DNA of 64,000 bases from G958296245 sp963664035 (GCA_963664035.2 OY760867.2:1302001-1366000), one strand, 5' to 3'; counted from the stretch's first letter, positions 8,326-17,173 are shown. Numbers and translations are program-made. The notes: generated by a model not told the origin, from the sequence alone.

Positions 8326-9084
8326 CTAGCCCTCCTCGCCGCTCTTTCGCCACTCGTAGAAGGCCGGCGTGTCCACGTAGTCGTGAAGCGTCGCCCGCTT
8401 CGTGTAAGGCACGTAGGTCCCAAGGTGCCAGGCGTTCGACCTGTACAGCGCGTAGTCCCCCGCCTCCAGGTCGAGCCGCACCGCGCCGGGCATGGCGAGC
8501 ACGTACTCGTTGCAGACGCGCTCCCTCTCCTCGGAGTCCATCCCCTCGAGATCGATGCTCGTCTTCGGCCCCTCCCTGTCCAGCGGCGCCTCCAGGCTGA
8601 AGTCGTCCGGCCTCAGGTGGCTGCCCGGCACGTACCAGAGCGAGCTGTCCCTGTACAGCGGGCAGTTCGTCTGGTTGAAGAAGTCGACGTGGTGGAACAT
8701 CCGCCGCCACGGCCCCATGTCCGTGCCGGCGCTGCGCCCGTCCCGGTGCCACGTCGTGCAGTACGGCTCCTCCGCCGGCTCCAGCAGGATGCCGCACGTC
8801 TCCGGGTTCGACGGGCTGTGCCGCGGCGTCAGCACCCGCGCCACCGCGTCCACAAGCTCCGGCAGCCCGCTGAAGTCGACGAACGGCCCCCGGTCGATCT
8901 CGTACGCCCCCACCGGCTGCAGCCGCTGCGCCTGCGGCCCGCCCTTCTCCCGCGCCAGCCGCCGCGCCTCCTCAGCCGCCGCGCGAAGGTCCCGTATCAG
9001 CGACGGCGGCACGATCTGCCGGAAGACCGTGTACCCCCGCGTCTTGAACTCGTCGATATGCCTCTCGGAGAACTCGAATGCCAT
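8326..9084 (-). CDS. Phytanoyl-CoA dioxygenase (PhyH) family protein
   Basis: 252 residues of the Fe(II)/2-oxoglutarate cupin family. The facial triad is visible as His-x-Asp in TTWHRDGRS and the distal His in RSNAWHLGTYVPY; an Arg downstream (TKRATLHDY) could bind 2-oxoglutarate. Start 9084 (MAFEFSERH) has GGAGACGG just upstream; the longer frame to 9297 reads through the G-rich dispersed repeat. It is the first gene of a two-gene operon with the deacylase, 4 nt between stop and next start, suggesting a catabolic or natural-product modification role. The substrate is unknown. Confidence 0.85.
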   Translation of the reverse strand: MAFEFSERHIDEFKTRGYTVFRQIVPPSLIRDLRAAAEEARRLAREKGGPQAQRLQPVGAYEIDRGPFVDFSGLPELVDAVARVLTPRHSPSNPETCGILLEPAEEPYCTTWHRDGRSAGTDMGPWRRMFHHVDFFNQTNCPLYRDSSLWYVPGSHLRPDDFSLEAPLDREGPKTSIDLEGMDSEERERVCNEYVLAMPGAVRLDLEAGDYALYRSNAWHLGTYVPYTKRATLHDYVDTPAFYEWRKSGEEG

Positions 9085-9119
9085 ATCCGTCTCCCTGCAT
9101 CCAGTGCTCCAACATTGTC

Positions 9120-9310
9120 CCCTCCCCCATTTTGGGGGAGGGTTAGGGTGGGGGCGCTGGGCCGCCCGCAGACCCGACGAGATACTACGAACCCCCACCG
9201 CCCCTGTCAATCGCGGGTAACTGTCCAAAATCCCCCACCTCCATCGTTCCCGCGAAAGAACGTCACCCCGTACCCCGATACGGGAGCGGGAACCCATCCC
9301 CGGCGAGGCG
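9120..9310. repeat. Dispersed repeats upstream of the dioxygenase gene
   Basis: 9121-9154 repeats the G-rich string of 1216-1243. 9228-9245 holds CCAAAATCCCCCACCTCC, one end of the family B element, followed by a CCCGTACCCCGATACGGG palindrome at about 9272-9290. No complete family B element is present. Nothing coding is seen. Confidence 0.55.
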
Positions 9311-9327
9311 CCTGGTACGTCACGCTC

Positions 9328-9714
9328 TCAGCGTATAGTCACAACTTCCACGCCCGCGTCGACGTCCTGCCATGCCGTGTCTGCCGTCACCGCGGGCGCG
9401 CCCAGCTTGGCGGCCAGGGCTAGGCAGCACAGGTCCGCCAGCGACAGGCAGGACCTGGCCAGCCGGCTGCGCAACATCCCCGCCGCGAACGCCTGCGCGT
9501 CGTCGAAAGGCGCTACGCGGATGCCCAGCCCGGCGACGACCGATCGTATCGCGTCCCCCGGCAGCCCTGCGTCGGCCAGCTTCCCCACGACCTCCGCCAC
9601 GTTCACCGCGCTCATGACGCCGCGCGGGACCATTGGCGCCACCCGCTCGCTGCCCGCCTCGCCGTTCACGAGCGCCAGCATTGCAGAGGCGTCGAGGACG
9701 ACCTCACTCACCAA
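9328..9714 (-). CDS. vapC: PIN-domain toxin, VapC type
   Basis: 128 residues. PIN-domain acidic residues: Asp8 in VVLDASAM, Glu in NVAEVVGK, and Asp in SLADLCCLALA and TADTAW, giving the four-acid active site of metal-dependent RNases that cleave tRNA or rRNA. It overlaps the upstream vapB by 11 bp, the normal coupled arrangement, so translation of toxin depends on antitoxin. Length is typical. No sign of decay, unlike the VapC remnant at 58646. Confidence 0.9.
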   Translation of the reverse strand: MVSEVVLDASAMLALVNGEAGSERVAPMVPRGVMSAVNVAEVVGKLADAGLPGDAIRSVVAGLGIRVAPFDDAQAFAAGMLRSRLARSCLSLADLCCLALAAKLGAPAVTADTAWQDVDAGVEVVTIR

Positions 9715-9949
9715 GGGCCTCCCTGCGCCGCTCCGCTATGAGCTCGTCCGCCAGGCTCCGCCCATCCCCCGCGTGCCGTCGGACGATCTCCTGCGCCCGC
9801 CGTATCGCGCGGCCCGGGGTGAGCAGCCTCACCTCCTCGTCCTCGAGCACCATGATCACCGCGTCCCCGGGCCTGACGCCAAGCGCCTTCCGGAACGCCG
9901 ACGGAACGACGACCCTGCCGCCCTCCGCAATCCTCGTCGTTACTTCCAT
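9704..9949 (-). CDS. vapB: AbrB/MazE-type antitoxin, VapB
   Basis: 81 residues: a SpoVT/AbrB swapped-hairpin domain at residues 2-45 (TTRIAEGGRVVVPSAFRKALGVRPGDAV) and a C-terminal helical tail (ADELIAERRREAL) that would wrap the toxin. It precedes and overlaps vapC. A 5-3-5 palindrome just upstream (9977-9989) is a candidate autoregulatory operator. Confidence 0.9.
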   Translation of the reverse strand: MEVTTRIAEGGRVVVPSAFRKALGVRPGDAVIMVLEDEEVRLLTPGRAIRRAQEIVRRHAGDGRSLADELIAERRREALGE

Positions 9950-9976
9950 GTCGTTTGCTCCACGAATGCCATGTTA

Positions 9977-9989
9977 GCCATATAATGGC
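9977..9989 (-). promoter_or_regulatory. Candidate VapB operator
   Basis: GCCAT-ATA-ATGGC is a perfect inverted repeat 28 bp upstream of vapB, overlapping TATA-like sequence. Further ATGGC/GCCAT half-sites lie at 9967-9972 and 10004-10008, consistent with multi-site binding by an AbrB-type dimer. Inference from position and symmetry. Confidence 0.4.
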
Positions 9990-10029
9990 AGTTATCCACA
10001 TAGATGGCAATCCCCCGTTAATCCGAGCG

Positions 10030-10231
10030 CAGTCCCCTCCTGTCATCCGAGCGCATCCACCCCTTCTGTCATTCGAGCGCATCCACCCCTTCTGTCATTC
10101 CGAGCGCATCCACCCCTTCTGTCATTCCGAGCGCAGCGAGGAATCTAAGGCCGTCTCCCTCCAATTGACGTTGGATTCGCAGGCAAGGTCTTTAGATTCT
10201 TCACTCCGCTGCGCTACGTTCAGAATGACAA
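10030..10231. repeat. Palindromic MITE-like repeat with tandem 30-bp left arm
   Basis: About four ~30-bp units (GAGCGCATCCACCCCTTCTG type) between 10040 and 10130 lead into a long imperfect palindrome: TCATTCCGAGCGCAGCGAGG with AATCTAAGG at about 10122-10150 pairs with TTAGATTCTTCACTCCGCTG plus CGCTACG and AGAATGACA ending at 10231. Such palindromes are common non-autonomous elements in environmental genomes. Not coding. Confidence 0.75.
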
Positions 10232-10261
10232 TGCGGGTGGCCCTCACGATTCAACTCATGG

Positions 10262-10820
10262 TGCGGGGAGGGCAGCCACAAGGGCTGCGCCCTACCGATG
10301 GACGCCGCAGCCGTAGGGGCGTCCCTTGTGGGCGCCCTCCCCGGCCCCCCTTGTGGGCGCCCTACACGAACTAAATCCTGGAAATCCAAAAATCCGGTGA
10401 ATCCCGATTCAGACAATCCCGCTACATGGGGTATAGACGCCACAGCCGTAGGGGCGTCCCTTGTGGGCGCCCTCCCCGGCCCCCCTTGTGGGCGCCCTGG
10501 ACGAACGAATCCTGGAAATCCAAAAATCCGGTGAATCCCGATTCAGACAATCCCGCTACATGGGGTATAGACGCCACAGCCGTAGGGGCGTCCCTTGTGG
10601 GCGCCCTCCCCGGCCCCCCTTGTGGGCGCCCTACACGAACTAAATCCTGGAAATCCAAAAATCCGGTGAATCCTGATTCAGACAATCCCGCTACATGGGG
10701 TATAGACGCCACAGCCGTAGGGGCGTCCCTTGTGGGCGCCCTACACGAACCAAATCCTGGAAATCCAAAAATCCGGTGAATCCCGATTCAGACAATCCCG
10801 CTACATGGGGTATAATGGGT
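10262..10820 (+). repeat. Tandem array of 134/135/110-bp units ending at a promoter
   Basis: The marker AATCCTGGAAATCCAAAAAT occurs at 10374, 10508, 10643 and 10753, so units are 134, 135 and 110 bp; the short one lacks a 25-bp CCCCGG...GCGCCCT block. Each unit carries GCCGTAGGGGCGTCCCTTGT hairpins and ends in CTACATGGGGTATAGAC. In the last copy this end reads CTACATGGGGTATAATGG, creating a consensus -10 box for the next gene. The open frames through the array are repeat artefacts. Confidence 0.9.
10811..10816 (+). promoter_or_regulatory. TATAAT -10 box formed by the last repeat unit
   Basis: TATAAT 66 nt upstream of the surface-protein start; the corresponding position in the other units is TATAGA. 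The -35 is weak (TCAGAC, 17-nt spacer). It appears that the gene's promoter is borrowed from or overlaps the repeat. Confidence 0.5.
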
Positions 10821-10881
10821 GTCCGAGGCCATTATTCGACATGGGTGAGCGCTTTGCGCACGGCCCCAAGGGGGGATAGAA

Positions 10882-13800
10882 GTGAAAAAGTCGTTGAGGT
10901 TCCTGGCAATCGGACTGGCGCTGGCCGTGCTGCTGGTGTCGCGGGTCGGCGTCGACCGCTCGACCGAGGCGGCGGCGCCCGACGTGAAGAACGACACGGT
11001 GGAGTTCGTGGCCGGCTTGGGCGACGACGCCAGGCTGAAGAGCTTCTACAGGACGGACGCCGAGGTTGCCTTCTACCTGAAGGACCCCGACCTGGCCCTG
11101 CCCACCGCGAACCGCACCGCGAAGATCGTCTTCACGGTGCCTCAAGGTGGAGGCACCGTGGTAACCGGGTCGAGCGGCGTCAGGCTGAAGGTCCCCGTTG
11201 CGGCCGGCGCCACGTCCGGAACGACGCCGGGGCCGGTGGTCAACGTTAGTACCAATACGTCCACCACCACTCCCCAAAATGATGAGTGGGGCGCCGGTTT
11301 TATTCGAGCTCCCAACGCGGCTAACAATATAGGTGTCACCTACACGAAGAACAGGTACTGGGACGAGTACTCGGGCGGCGCGGACATGCCCCTGGACGGC
11401 GAACCCACGGTCACGGTGGCGAATGCCATGGGCACTGGCGCGGACGGGGACGGCAACAGGGTGGTCTCGACGCTCGATGTCGACACGGGCACATTCTCCT
11501 TCCTGGGCACGGTGAACGGCCGGCACCCGGGTGATGGCCAGGGCACGCCCGTGACGGCCACCACGACCATCACGGTGACCTTCAAGTACCACGTGGCGGA
11601 CGTGTTCACGGCGGACCAGGCGGCCGGCACGGGCGCCGGGGCTGACCAGAACAGGGCGCGCGTGACGAGCAGCTCCGACGGCATCGGCGAGTGGGTGACG
11701 CTCACCGAGGTGTCGGCGGTGGGCGCCACGACGACGCATCCGACGACCGGCATCTACCGCGGCGAGATCAAGCTGTCCGCCAACGCCTCCGACGCCTCGT
11801 TGAAGGAGGGTCTGCTGGGCGTGCGCGACGGCGACACGCTGACGGTCTCGTTCTACAACAGCGACCACACGACGCTCATCGACGACGACACGGCGACGAT
11901 AGACGGACAGAAGCCCACCATCGTGAGCGTCTCGCCCACCGACAAGACGGTGACCGACCGTAGCTCGCCGGTGGTGACGGTGACGGTGGCTGACGAGGGT
12001 TCGGGCTTCGACACGAACAACCCCAGGGACCACGTGGACATCACCATCATCGACGGCATGAACACGTGCAAGGTCATCGACAGCAACCTGACCGCCACGC
12101 GGCTCAGCTCGTCCGAGATCGACATCCTGTTCCGTAACACTGGCACGTGGATCAGCGGCGGGGCCGGCATCCCCTGCGACAAGGGAAGCTCGGTAACCAC
12201 CCTCCGCGTGGACTCCGCCGGCATCACGCCTGCGGCGAACAACCACGGCAGGCAGTTCGAGATCAAGGTTGAAGCGCTGGACGTGGCTGGGAACACGAGC
12301 GAAAAGCCGGTCAAAGTGACGATAGACACGAAGGCGCCGTCGATAGACGACGGCTCGTCCACCGGCCTGGGCTGGGACGCGGCGAAGAAGAAGGAGACGA
12401 ACGACAGCGCGTCGATCAAGGTGGTCTTCAACGAGGGCTTGGACGTGAGCACGGTTGACGCGAGCGACTTCGTGGTCGAGAACCCCGACGCCTCGATAGA
12501 GAGCGTGCAGGTGGGCGGCGTCGACACCGACGACAGCAAGGACAGCAACAAGTACGTGTACCTGAAGCTGGCTGCGGACCTGGCGTCCGACGCGCGGCCT
12601 CGCGTCGAGCTTGACGGCTCGATAATGGACAAGGCCGGCAACGAGCTGAAGACGGCGGCCATCACGCGGGTCGAGGACCGGATCAAGCCTGGGATAACTG
12701 TTGACGCGATCAGCGCGCAGCTCTTGGCGAAGGACGGCGAGGCGGCGGTGACGTTCACCGCGGACGAGAACATGGCGGCGAACACGGCCGCCGTGGCCTC
12801 CGACAAGTGTACCTGCCTGGGCATAACGGGCGGCGCGAGCGGCGCCACCGTGACGCGGGGCAACGTTGCCCTGCCGACGCCTCCGAACGGCACGTACACC
12901 TTCAAGGCAGGCAGCGTAACGGGTCTGTTCGGCGTGATGGTGCAGGCGAGCGACGTGCGGGCGAACGTGACGCGGGTTGGTTCGGTCAAGGTGACCGACG
13001 AGAAGGTCAAGGCGACGAGCGTGACGGTCATACACGAGGCCGACGCGGTAGCCACGACGACGAACAATTCGACCTACGCGTTCATCGTTTCCCTGGCGAA
13101 GTGGCCGTTGGCCGACGCGGCGTTCACCGGCTCGCTGGCGAGCGCGGTCTCCATCAAGGAGCACACGGGCGCGACGGTGACGTCCGTCGACCCGACTCGC
13201 GGGACCGTGACCCTGCAGGTTACGTACAAGAACGTCGGTTCGAAGCAGGACCACGTGCAGGACGACGACGAGTTGATGGCGACGTACCACTACGTAAAGG
13301 CCGAGCAGACGATAGAGGTTGACCTTGCGGCTCCGACGGCGGAGTTCTCGCCGAATGGCGACACGCAGGACGCGCGGCCGTTCATACAGATCAAGTGGGA
13401 CGAGGACGAGTACGCGGGCGACATGCACAAGACGGTCACGGTGACCGAGGCGACGCTGACGGACGCCGACGGCAACGAGACGGTGCTGGTGGACGACACG
13501 GTGAACATGCTGAGCACGACCGACAACATGATGTACAGCTACCTGCCGGGTTCCGACCTGGCGCTGGGCGAGTACACGATAACGGCGGTCGGGCGCGACT
13601 CCGCCGGCAACGTATCGGAGACGCAGACGGGCAAGTTCAAGGTGGTGGCGAGGCCTCCGGTCTCGGTCCCGCTGAACCTTGGGTGGAACCTGGTCTCGCT
13701 GCCGGGTGAGCCTGCGGACACGAGCATAGACGCGGTGATCAACGTCGACGAGGTTTCCCAGGTGCTGACCTACGACCCGACGGTCGAGGGCGGCTGGCTG

Positions 13801-14169
13801 GCTGCTGTTCGGGTGAACGGTTCGTTCGAGGGCGCCCTGACGATGATAGACGCGAAGCGGGCGTACCTGGTGTACACGACGAGCGTGGCGCCCCTGAAGG
13901 TTGACATCCCGCCGCTGGCCGACGGCGAGCTTCCTCCGTCGATCATGGTGTACAAGGGCTGGAACATGATACCGTCGGCGAGCCTGGACGCGGCGTTCCC
14001 GAAGCGGGACATCGACGACTACCTGAGCGGGGTGGAGTGGTCGAGAGGCTACTACTACGCGAACGGCAGGCTGACCGGGTTCACGCCTGGCACGAGCGAC
14101 GACGAGTTGGTTCAGAAGGGCCGTGGCTTCCTGATCTACGTGACGGAGGACGGCACCCTGGTCCCGTAG
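10882..14169 (+). CDS. Large secreted surface protein with Ig-like modules and C-terminal GWN-type domain
   Basis: 1095 residues. Residues 1-30 form a signal peptide (KK, hydrophobic core LAIGLALAVLLVS). The middle contains several bacterial Ig-like/SbsA-type beta modules, with repeated phrases such as VVTVTVADEGSGFDTNNP, IKVEALDVAGNTSEKPVKVT, SIKVVFNEGLDVSTVDASDF and YTITAVGRDSAGNVSE. The last ~165 residues hold NLGWNLVSLPGEP and KGWNMIPSASL and end GRGFLIYVTEDGTLVP, a module seen at the end of exported Chloroflexota proteins. It is probably an S-layer or cell-surface component. GTG start at 10882 with AAGGGGGG 6 nt upstream. The codon use is strongly GC-rich and uniform. The ~1130-codon antisense frame is a shadow. 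Confidence 0.85.
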   Translation: MKKSLRFLAIGLALAVLLVSRVGVDRSTEAAAPDVKNDTVEFVAGLGDDARLKSFYRTDAEVAFYLKDPDLALPTANRTAKIVFTVPQGGGTVVTGSSGVRLKVPVAAGATSGTTPGPVVNVSTNTSTTTPQNDEWGAGFIRAPNAANNIGVTYTKNRYWDEYSGGADMPLDGEPTVTVANAMGTGADGDGNRVVSTLDVDTGTFSFLGTVNGRHPGDGQGTPVTATTTITVTFKYHVADVFTADQAAGTGAGADQNRARVTSSSDGIGEWVTLTEVSAVGATTTHPTTGIYRGEIKLSANASDASLKEGLLGVRDGDTLTVSFYNSDHTTLIDDDTATIDGQKPTIVSVSPTDKTVTDRSSPVVTVTVADEGSGFDTNNPRDHVDITIIDGMNTCKVIDSNLTATRLSSSEIDILFRNTGTWISGGAGIPCDKGSSVTTLRVDSAGITPAANNHGRQFEIKVEALDVAGNTSEKPVKVTIDTKAPSIDDGSSTGLGWDAAKKKETNDSASIKVVFNEGLDVSTVDASDFVVENPDASIESVQVGGVDTDDSKDSNKYVYLKLAADLASDARPRVELDGSIMDKAGNELKTAAITRVEDRIKPGITVDAISAQLLAKDGEAAVTFTADENMAANTAAVASDKCTCLGITGGASGATVTRGNVALPTPPNGTYTFKAGSVTGLFGVMVQASDVRANVTRVGSVKVTDEKVKATSVTVIHEADAVATTTNNSTYAFIVSLAKWPLADAAFTGSLASAVSIKEHTGATVTSVDPTRGTVTLQVTYKNVGSKQDHVQDDDELMATYHYVKAEQTIEVDLAAPTAEFSPNGDTQDARPFIQIKWDEDEYAGDMHKTVTVTEATLTDADGNETVLVDDTVNMLSTTDNMMYSYLPGSDLALGEYTITAVGRDSAGNVSETQTGKFKVVARPPVSVPLNLGWNLVSLPGEPADTSIDAVINVDEVSQVLTYDPTVEGGWLAAVRVNGSFEGALTMIDAKRAYLVYTTSVAPLKVDIPPLADGELPPSIMVYKGWNMIPSASLDAAFPKRDIDDYLSGVEWSRGYYYANGRLTGFTPGTSDDELVQKGRGFLIYVTEDGTLVP

Positions 14170-14201
14170 AGCCAACCTAACGGCAACAACGGCAAGCAAG
14201 T

Positions 14202-14236
14202 AAGAGGCCCCCCTCCACAGCGAGGGGGGCCTCTTA
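14202..14236 (+). terminator. Rho-independent terminator of the surface-protein gene
   Basis: Perfect 13-bp stem AAGAGGCCCCCCT / AGGGGGGCCTCTT around CCACAGCG, 32 nt after the stop. The flank AGTAAGAGG/CCTCTTATAT gives A/T on both sides, so it could work in both directions. Confidence 0.85.
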
Positions 14237-14333
14237 TATCAGCATTCACTGGTCGGGGCAGCAGTCCCCGATTCTGAGAACTATCTCCGACCGCGGCGTG
14301 ATTTGGAGTCGGAAGCAGCATCCGGGTCGGCAG

Positions 14334-14460
14334 GTAACTGTTCAGAGTTGGTGCGTTCTTCACCTAGGGCGCCCACAAGGGCCACAAGGGACGCCCCTAC
14401 GACTACGGCTTCCTTCCCGTAGGGTGCAGCCCTTGTGGCTGCCCTCCCATACTCTGAACA
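14334..14460. mobile_element. Short relative of the 2401-3144 TIR element
   Basis: Left end GTAACTGTTCAGAGT (14334-14348) is identical to the 15-bp TIR at 2401. The right end ACTCTGAACA (14451-14460) matches the inner 10 bp of the other TIR and then diverges. Inside are TGGTGCGTTC, found next to the right TIR of the first element, and one GGGCGCCCACAAGGGCCACAA plus CGCCCCTACG unit and a CCGTAGGGTGCAGCCCTTGT unit. It shows the unexpanded state of the same element. Confidence 0.7.
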
Positions 14461-14480
14461 TATACGTCGGCAGCGAGCGG

Positions 14481-14510
14481 TTGCCGGGGTTGTGGGGCGG
14501 GGGATATAAT
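14481..14510 (+). promoter_or_regulatory. Promoter of the pxp operon
   Basis: TTGCCG (14481-14486), 18-nt spacer, TATAAT (14505-14510), 35 nt upstream of pxpA. Confidence 0.6.
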
Positions 14511-14544
14511 CTGTAGCTAGGACACGGGTAGGGAGCAGGGCGTC

Positions 14545-15309
14545 ATGGGCGTGAAGATCGACCTCAACTGCGACATGGGCGAGAGCTTTGGGATGTACAA
14601 GATGGGCCTCGACGAGGAGGTGATCGAGTACATCAGCTCGGCGAACATCGCCTGCGGCTTCCACGCCGGGGACCCCGGCTGGATGCGGCACACGGTGGAC
14701 CTGGCGGAGGCGAACGGCGTCGCCGTCGGGGCGCATCCGAGCTATCCCGACATCGTGGGCTTCGGGCGCAGGAACATGGCGGTGACGCCGGACGAGGCGA
14801 AGGCGGACGTCGTCTACCAGGTGGGCGCCCTCCAGGCGTTCACGAAGTCGAAGCGGCTCCAGCACGTCAAGCCCCACGGCGCGATGTACAACCAGGCGGT
14901 GGACGACGAGGACCTGGCGCGGGCAATCTGCGAGTCGGTGCGCGAGGTGGACCCGGAGATGATCGTGATCGCGCTGGCGGGCTCGCGCTGGGTGGAGGTG
15001 GCGCACGAGATGGGGGTCCGGGTTGGGCGCGAGATATTCGCGGACCGCGCCCTCAACCCCGACGGCACGCTCGTTTCGAGGTCGCAGCCCGGCTCCGTGC
15101 TTCACGACGTGGACGAGGTGGCCGAACGGAGCGTGCGGATGGTGACCGAGGGGGTGGCTACGGCCATCACGGGAGAGGTGATCGAGGTGGAGGCCGACAG
15201 CCTCTGCATCCACGGCGACACGCCGGGGGCCGTGCAGATGGCCGCGGCCGTCAAGCGCGGCCTCGAGGACGCCGGAGTCTCCATAACCCCGCTGGCGCAG
15301 CTCGTCTAG
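14545..15309 (+). CDS. pxpA: 5-oxoprolinase subunit A (LamB/YcsF family)
   Basis: 254 residues with the family N-terminus KIDLNCDMGESFG, then SANIACGFHAGDP, GAHPSYPD, FGRRNM and VKPHGAMYN. PxpA joins PxpB and PxpC in ATP-dependent ring opening of 5-oxo-L-proline (pyroglutamate) to glutamate, dealing with a toxic spontaneous product of glutamine. First gene of a tight operon pxpA-pxpB-pxpC. GGAGCAGGGCGTC provides a ribosome-binding site. Ends with VHGDTPGA-type GDTPGAVQMA as expected. Confidence 0.95.
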   Translation: MGVKIDLNCDMGESFGMYKMGLDEEVIEYISSANIACGFHAGDPGWMRHTVDLAEANGVAVGAHPSYPDIVGFGRRNMAVTPDEAKADVVYQVGALQAFTKSKRLQHVKPHGAMYNQAVDDEDLARAICESVREVDPEMIVIALAGSRWVEVAHEMGVRVGREIFADRALNPDGTLVSRSQPGSVLHDVDEVAERSVRMVTEGVATAITGEVIEVEADSLCIHGDTPGAVQMAAAVKRGLEDAGVSITPLAQLV

Positions 15310-15344
15310 CGGCCCGGTAGACCGCTCCATATACGACCCCGCAT

Positions 15345-16064
15345 ATGTACGATTCTCCCAAGTTCCTGACCGCCGGAGACCGGGCGCTCGTCGTCGAGTT
15401 CGGCGACGAGATCTCCCCCGAGTGCAACAGCCGCGTGAACCGGCTTCTCGACGCGATAGAGGCCGGCGGGGCCAGGGGCGTGGTCGATCTCGTCCCCACC
15501 TACCGCTCGCTCATGGTGCAGTACGACCCGATGCTGGTTTCCTTCGAGGACCTGCGGGACGCCATCTCGGAGGTCGGGTCCGAGATGAAAGACGGCAAGG
15601 CGGGCGCGGGGCGGCTCGTCGAGCTCCCGACGCTCTACGGCGGCGAGTACGGCCCCGACCTGGAGTTCGTCGCCGAGCAGGCGGGGCTGTCCGTCGAAGA
15701 GGCGGTGCGGCTGCACTCCAGCGTCGACTACCCCGTGTACATGATGGGCTTCACCCCGGGGTTCCCGTACCTGGGCGGGCTGCCGGAGAGGCTCGCGACG
15801 CCAAGGCTGACGACGCCGCGCACCGTCATCCCCGCCGGGTCGGCCGGCATCGCCGAGAGCCAGACGGGCGTGTACCCGCTGGACAGCCCCGGCGGTTGGC
15901 AGTTGATAGGACGGACGCCGCTGAAGCTGTTCGACGTCGAGCGCGACCCGCCGTCGCTGATAGCGGCGGGCGACCGTGTGCGCTTCGTCCCCCTCGGGAG
16001 CGAGGCGGAGTACCGGAGCATCGAGGACGCCGTGGAGCGGGGCGAGCGCGAGGCGGCCCAATGA
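15345..16064 (+). CDS. pxpB: 5-oxoprolinase subunit B
   Basis: 239 residues, the KipI-type subunit. Family landmarks: GDRALVVEFGDEIS near the N-terminus, YRSLMVQYDP, GFTPGFPYLGGLPERLATPR and GSAGIAESQTGVYPLDSPGGWQLIGRTPL. It begins 35 nt after pxpA and its stop overlaps the pxpC start (ATGA). Confidence 0.95.
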   Translation: MYDSPKFLTAGDRALVVEFGDEISPECNSRVNRLLDAIEAGGARGVVDLVPTYRSLMVQYDPMLVSFEDLRDAISEVGSEMKDGKAGAGRLVELPTLYGGEYGPDLEFVAEQAGLSVEEAVRLHSSVDYPVYMMGFTPGFPYLGGLPERLATPRLTTPRTVIPAGSAGIAESQTGVYPLDSPGGWQLIGRTPLKLFDVERDPPSLIAAGDRVRFVPLGSEAEYRSIEDAVERGEREAAQ

Positions 16065-17173
16065 GCCGCCCCGTGCTCCAGGTACGCCACCCCGGCATCC
16101 TGACGACGGTCCAAGACCGCGGGCGCTACGGGTACCAGCGCTACGGCGTGCCGGTGTCGGGCGCGATGGACCAGCTCGCGCTGCGGGCGGCGAACTTGCT
16201 GGTCGGCAACGACCAGGGGGCCGCGTGCCTGGAGATGACGGTCATCGGGCCGACGGCGCGCCTGCTGGCGGACGCGACGGTGGCGGTCACCGGCGCGGAC
16301 CTGGCGGCCTCCGTGGACGGTCGTCCGCTGCCGAGATGGGAGGCGCTGGAGGTCGAGGCTGGCTCGGAGCTGTCGTTCCCGGAGATGCGGGACGGCGTGC
16401 GGGGCTATCTCGCCGTCGCGGGTGGCATCGACGTGCCGGAGGCTCTGGGCAGCCGCTCGACGTACGTGAAGGCGGGCCTTGGCGGGCTGGAAGGGCGCGC
16501 GCTGGCCGAGGGCGACGTCATCTCCGCGTTCGACGCGGCCGGCCCGGCGCGAACGGCGCCCGCGGGCTTCGAGGCGCCGGCGTACGGGCGCGAGCACAGG
16601 CTGCGCGTGGTGATGGGGCCGCAGTACGACGCCTTCGGGGAGGAGGCCGTCGCCACGCTGCTCGGGTCGGAGTACACGGTCTCGCTGGACTCGGACAGGG
16701 TGGGCTACAGGCTGGAGGGGCCGCCCGTTTCTCATGAAACGCAGCCGGACATCGTCTCGGACGGCACGCCCGCCGGGGCAGTGCAGATCCCGGGCGACGG
16801 TACGCCGACGGTGCTGCTGGCGGACCGGGGCACGACTGGCGGGTACACGAAGATCGCGACGGTGATCGGCGCGGACCTGGACAGGCTGGGGCAGGCGCTG
16901 CCGGGCCAGAAGGTGACGTTCGAGGCGGTCGGCGTCACGGAGGCGCACCGGGCGATGCGCGAGACGGAGGCGCTGGTCAGCGCGTTTGCGGGCATGGCCC
17001 CCCCGTCGGTCAGCGTGGACGGCGAGCAGTTCGACGCGCTGGACGCCGCCGGCGGCATACTGGCGGGACGCGGGCCGTGGACGGCGGGCGCGCAGAGCGC
17101 GAGCCGCCTCGCCAGTGCGACCGTGGGGGGCCGGACCTACGAGTTCGAGGTGACCGTCCGCGCGGATGTTTGA
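16061..17173 (+). CDS. pxpC: 5-oxoprolinase subunit C
   Basis: 370 residues, the KipA/urea-amidolyase-like subunit. LQVRHPGILTTVQDRGRYGYQRYGVPVSGAMD is the typical N-terminus, followed by GYLAVAGGID, GSRSTYVKAGLGG, SDRVGYRLEG and ILLADRGTTGGY-type VLLADRGTTGGYTKIATV. ATG at 16061 overlaps the pxpB stop by 4 nt (ATGA), so translational coupling is likely. Longer frames upstream are read-through in the wrong frame of pxpB. Confidence 0.95.
   Translation: MSRPVLQVRHPGILTTVQDRGRYGYQRYGVPVSGAMDQLALRAANLLVGNDQGAACLEMTVIGPTARLLADATVAVTGADLAASVDGRPLPRWEALEVEAGSELSFPEMRDGVRGYLAVAGGIDVPEALGSRSTYVKAGLGGLEGRALAEGDVISAFDAAGPARTAPAGFEAPAYGREHRLRVVMGPQYDAFGEEAVATLLGSEYTVSLDSDRVGYRLEGPPVSHETQPDIVSDGTPAGAVQIPGDGTPTVLLADRGTTGGYTKIATVIGADLDRLGQALPGQKVTFEAVGVTEAHRAMRETEALVSAFAGMAPPSVSVDGEQFDALDAAGGILAGRGPWTAGAQSASRLASATVGGRTYEFEVTVRADV

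Noticed and set aside
10262..10820. CRISPR array or coding tandem repeat
   Set aside because: 134-bp units are almost identical throughout, again without unique spacers; frames lack start signals.
10801..14199. 1132-codon antisense open frame over the surface protein
   Set aside because: The sense frame has a signal peptide, Ig-like modules and a GWN-type end; the antisense frame is an artefact of high GC codon use.
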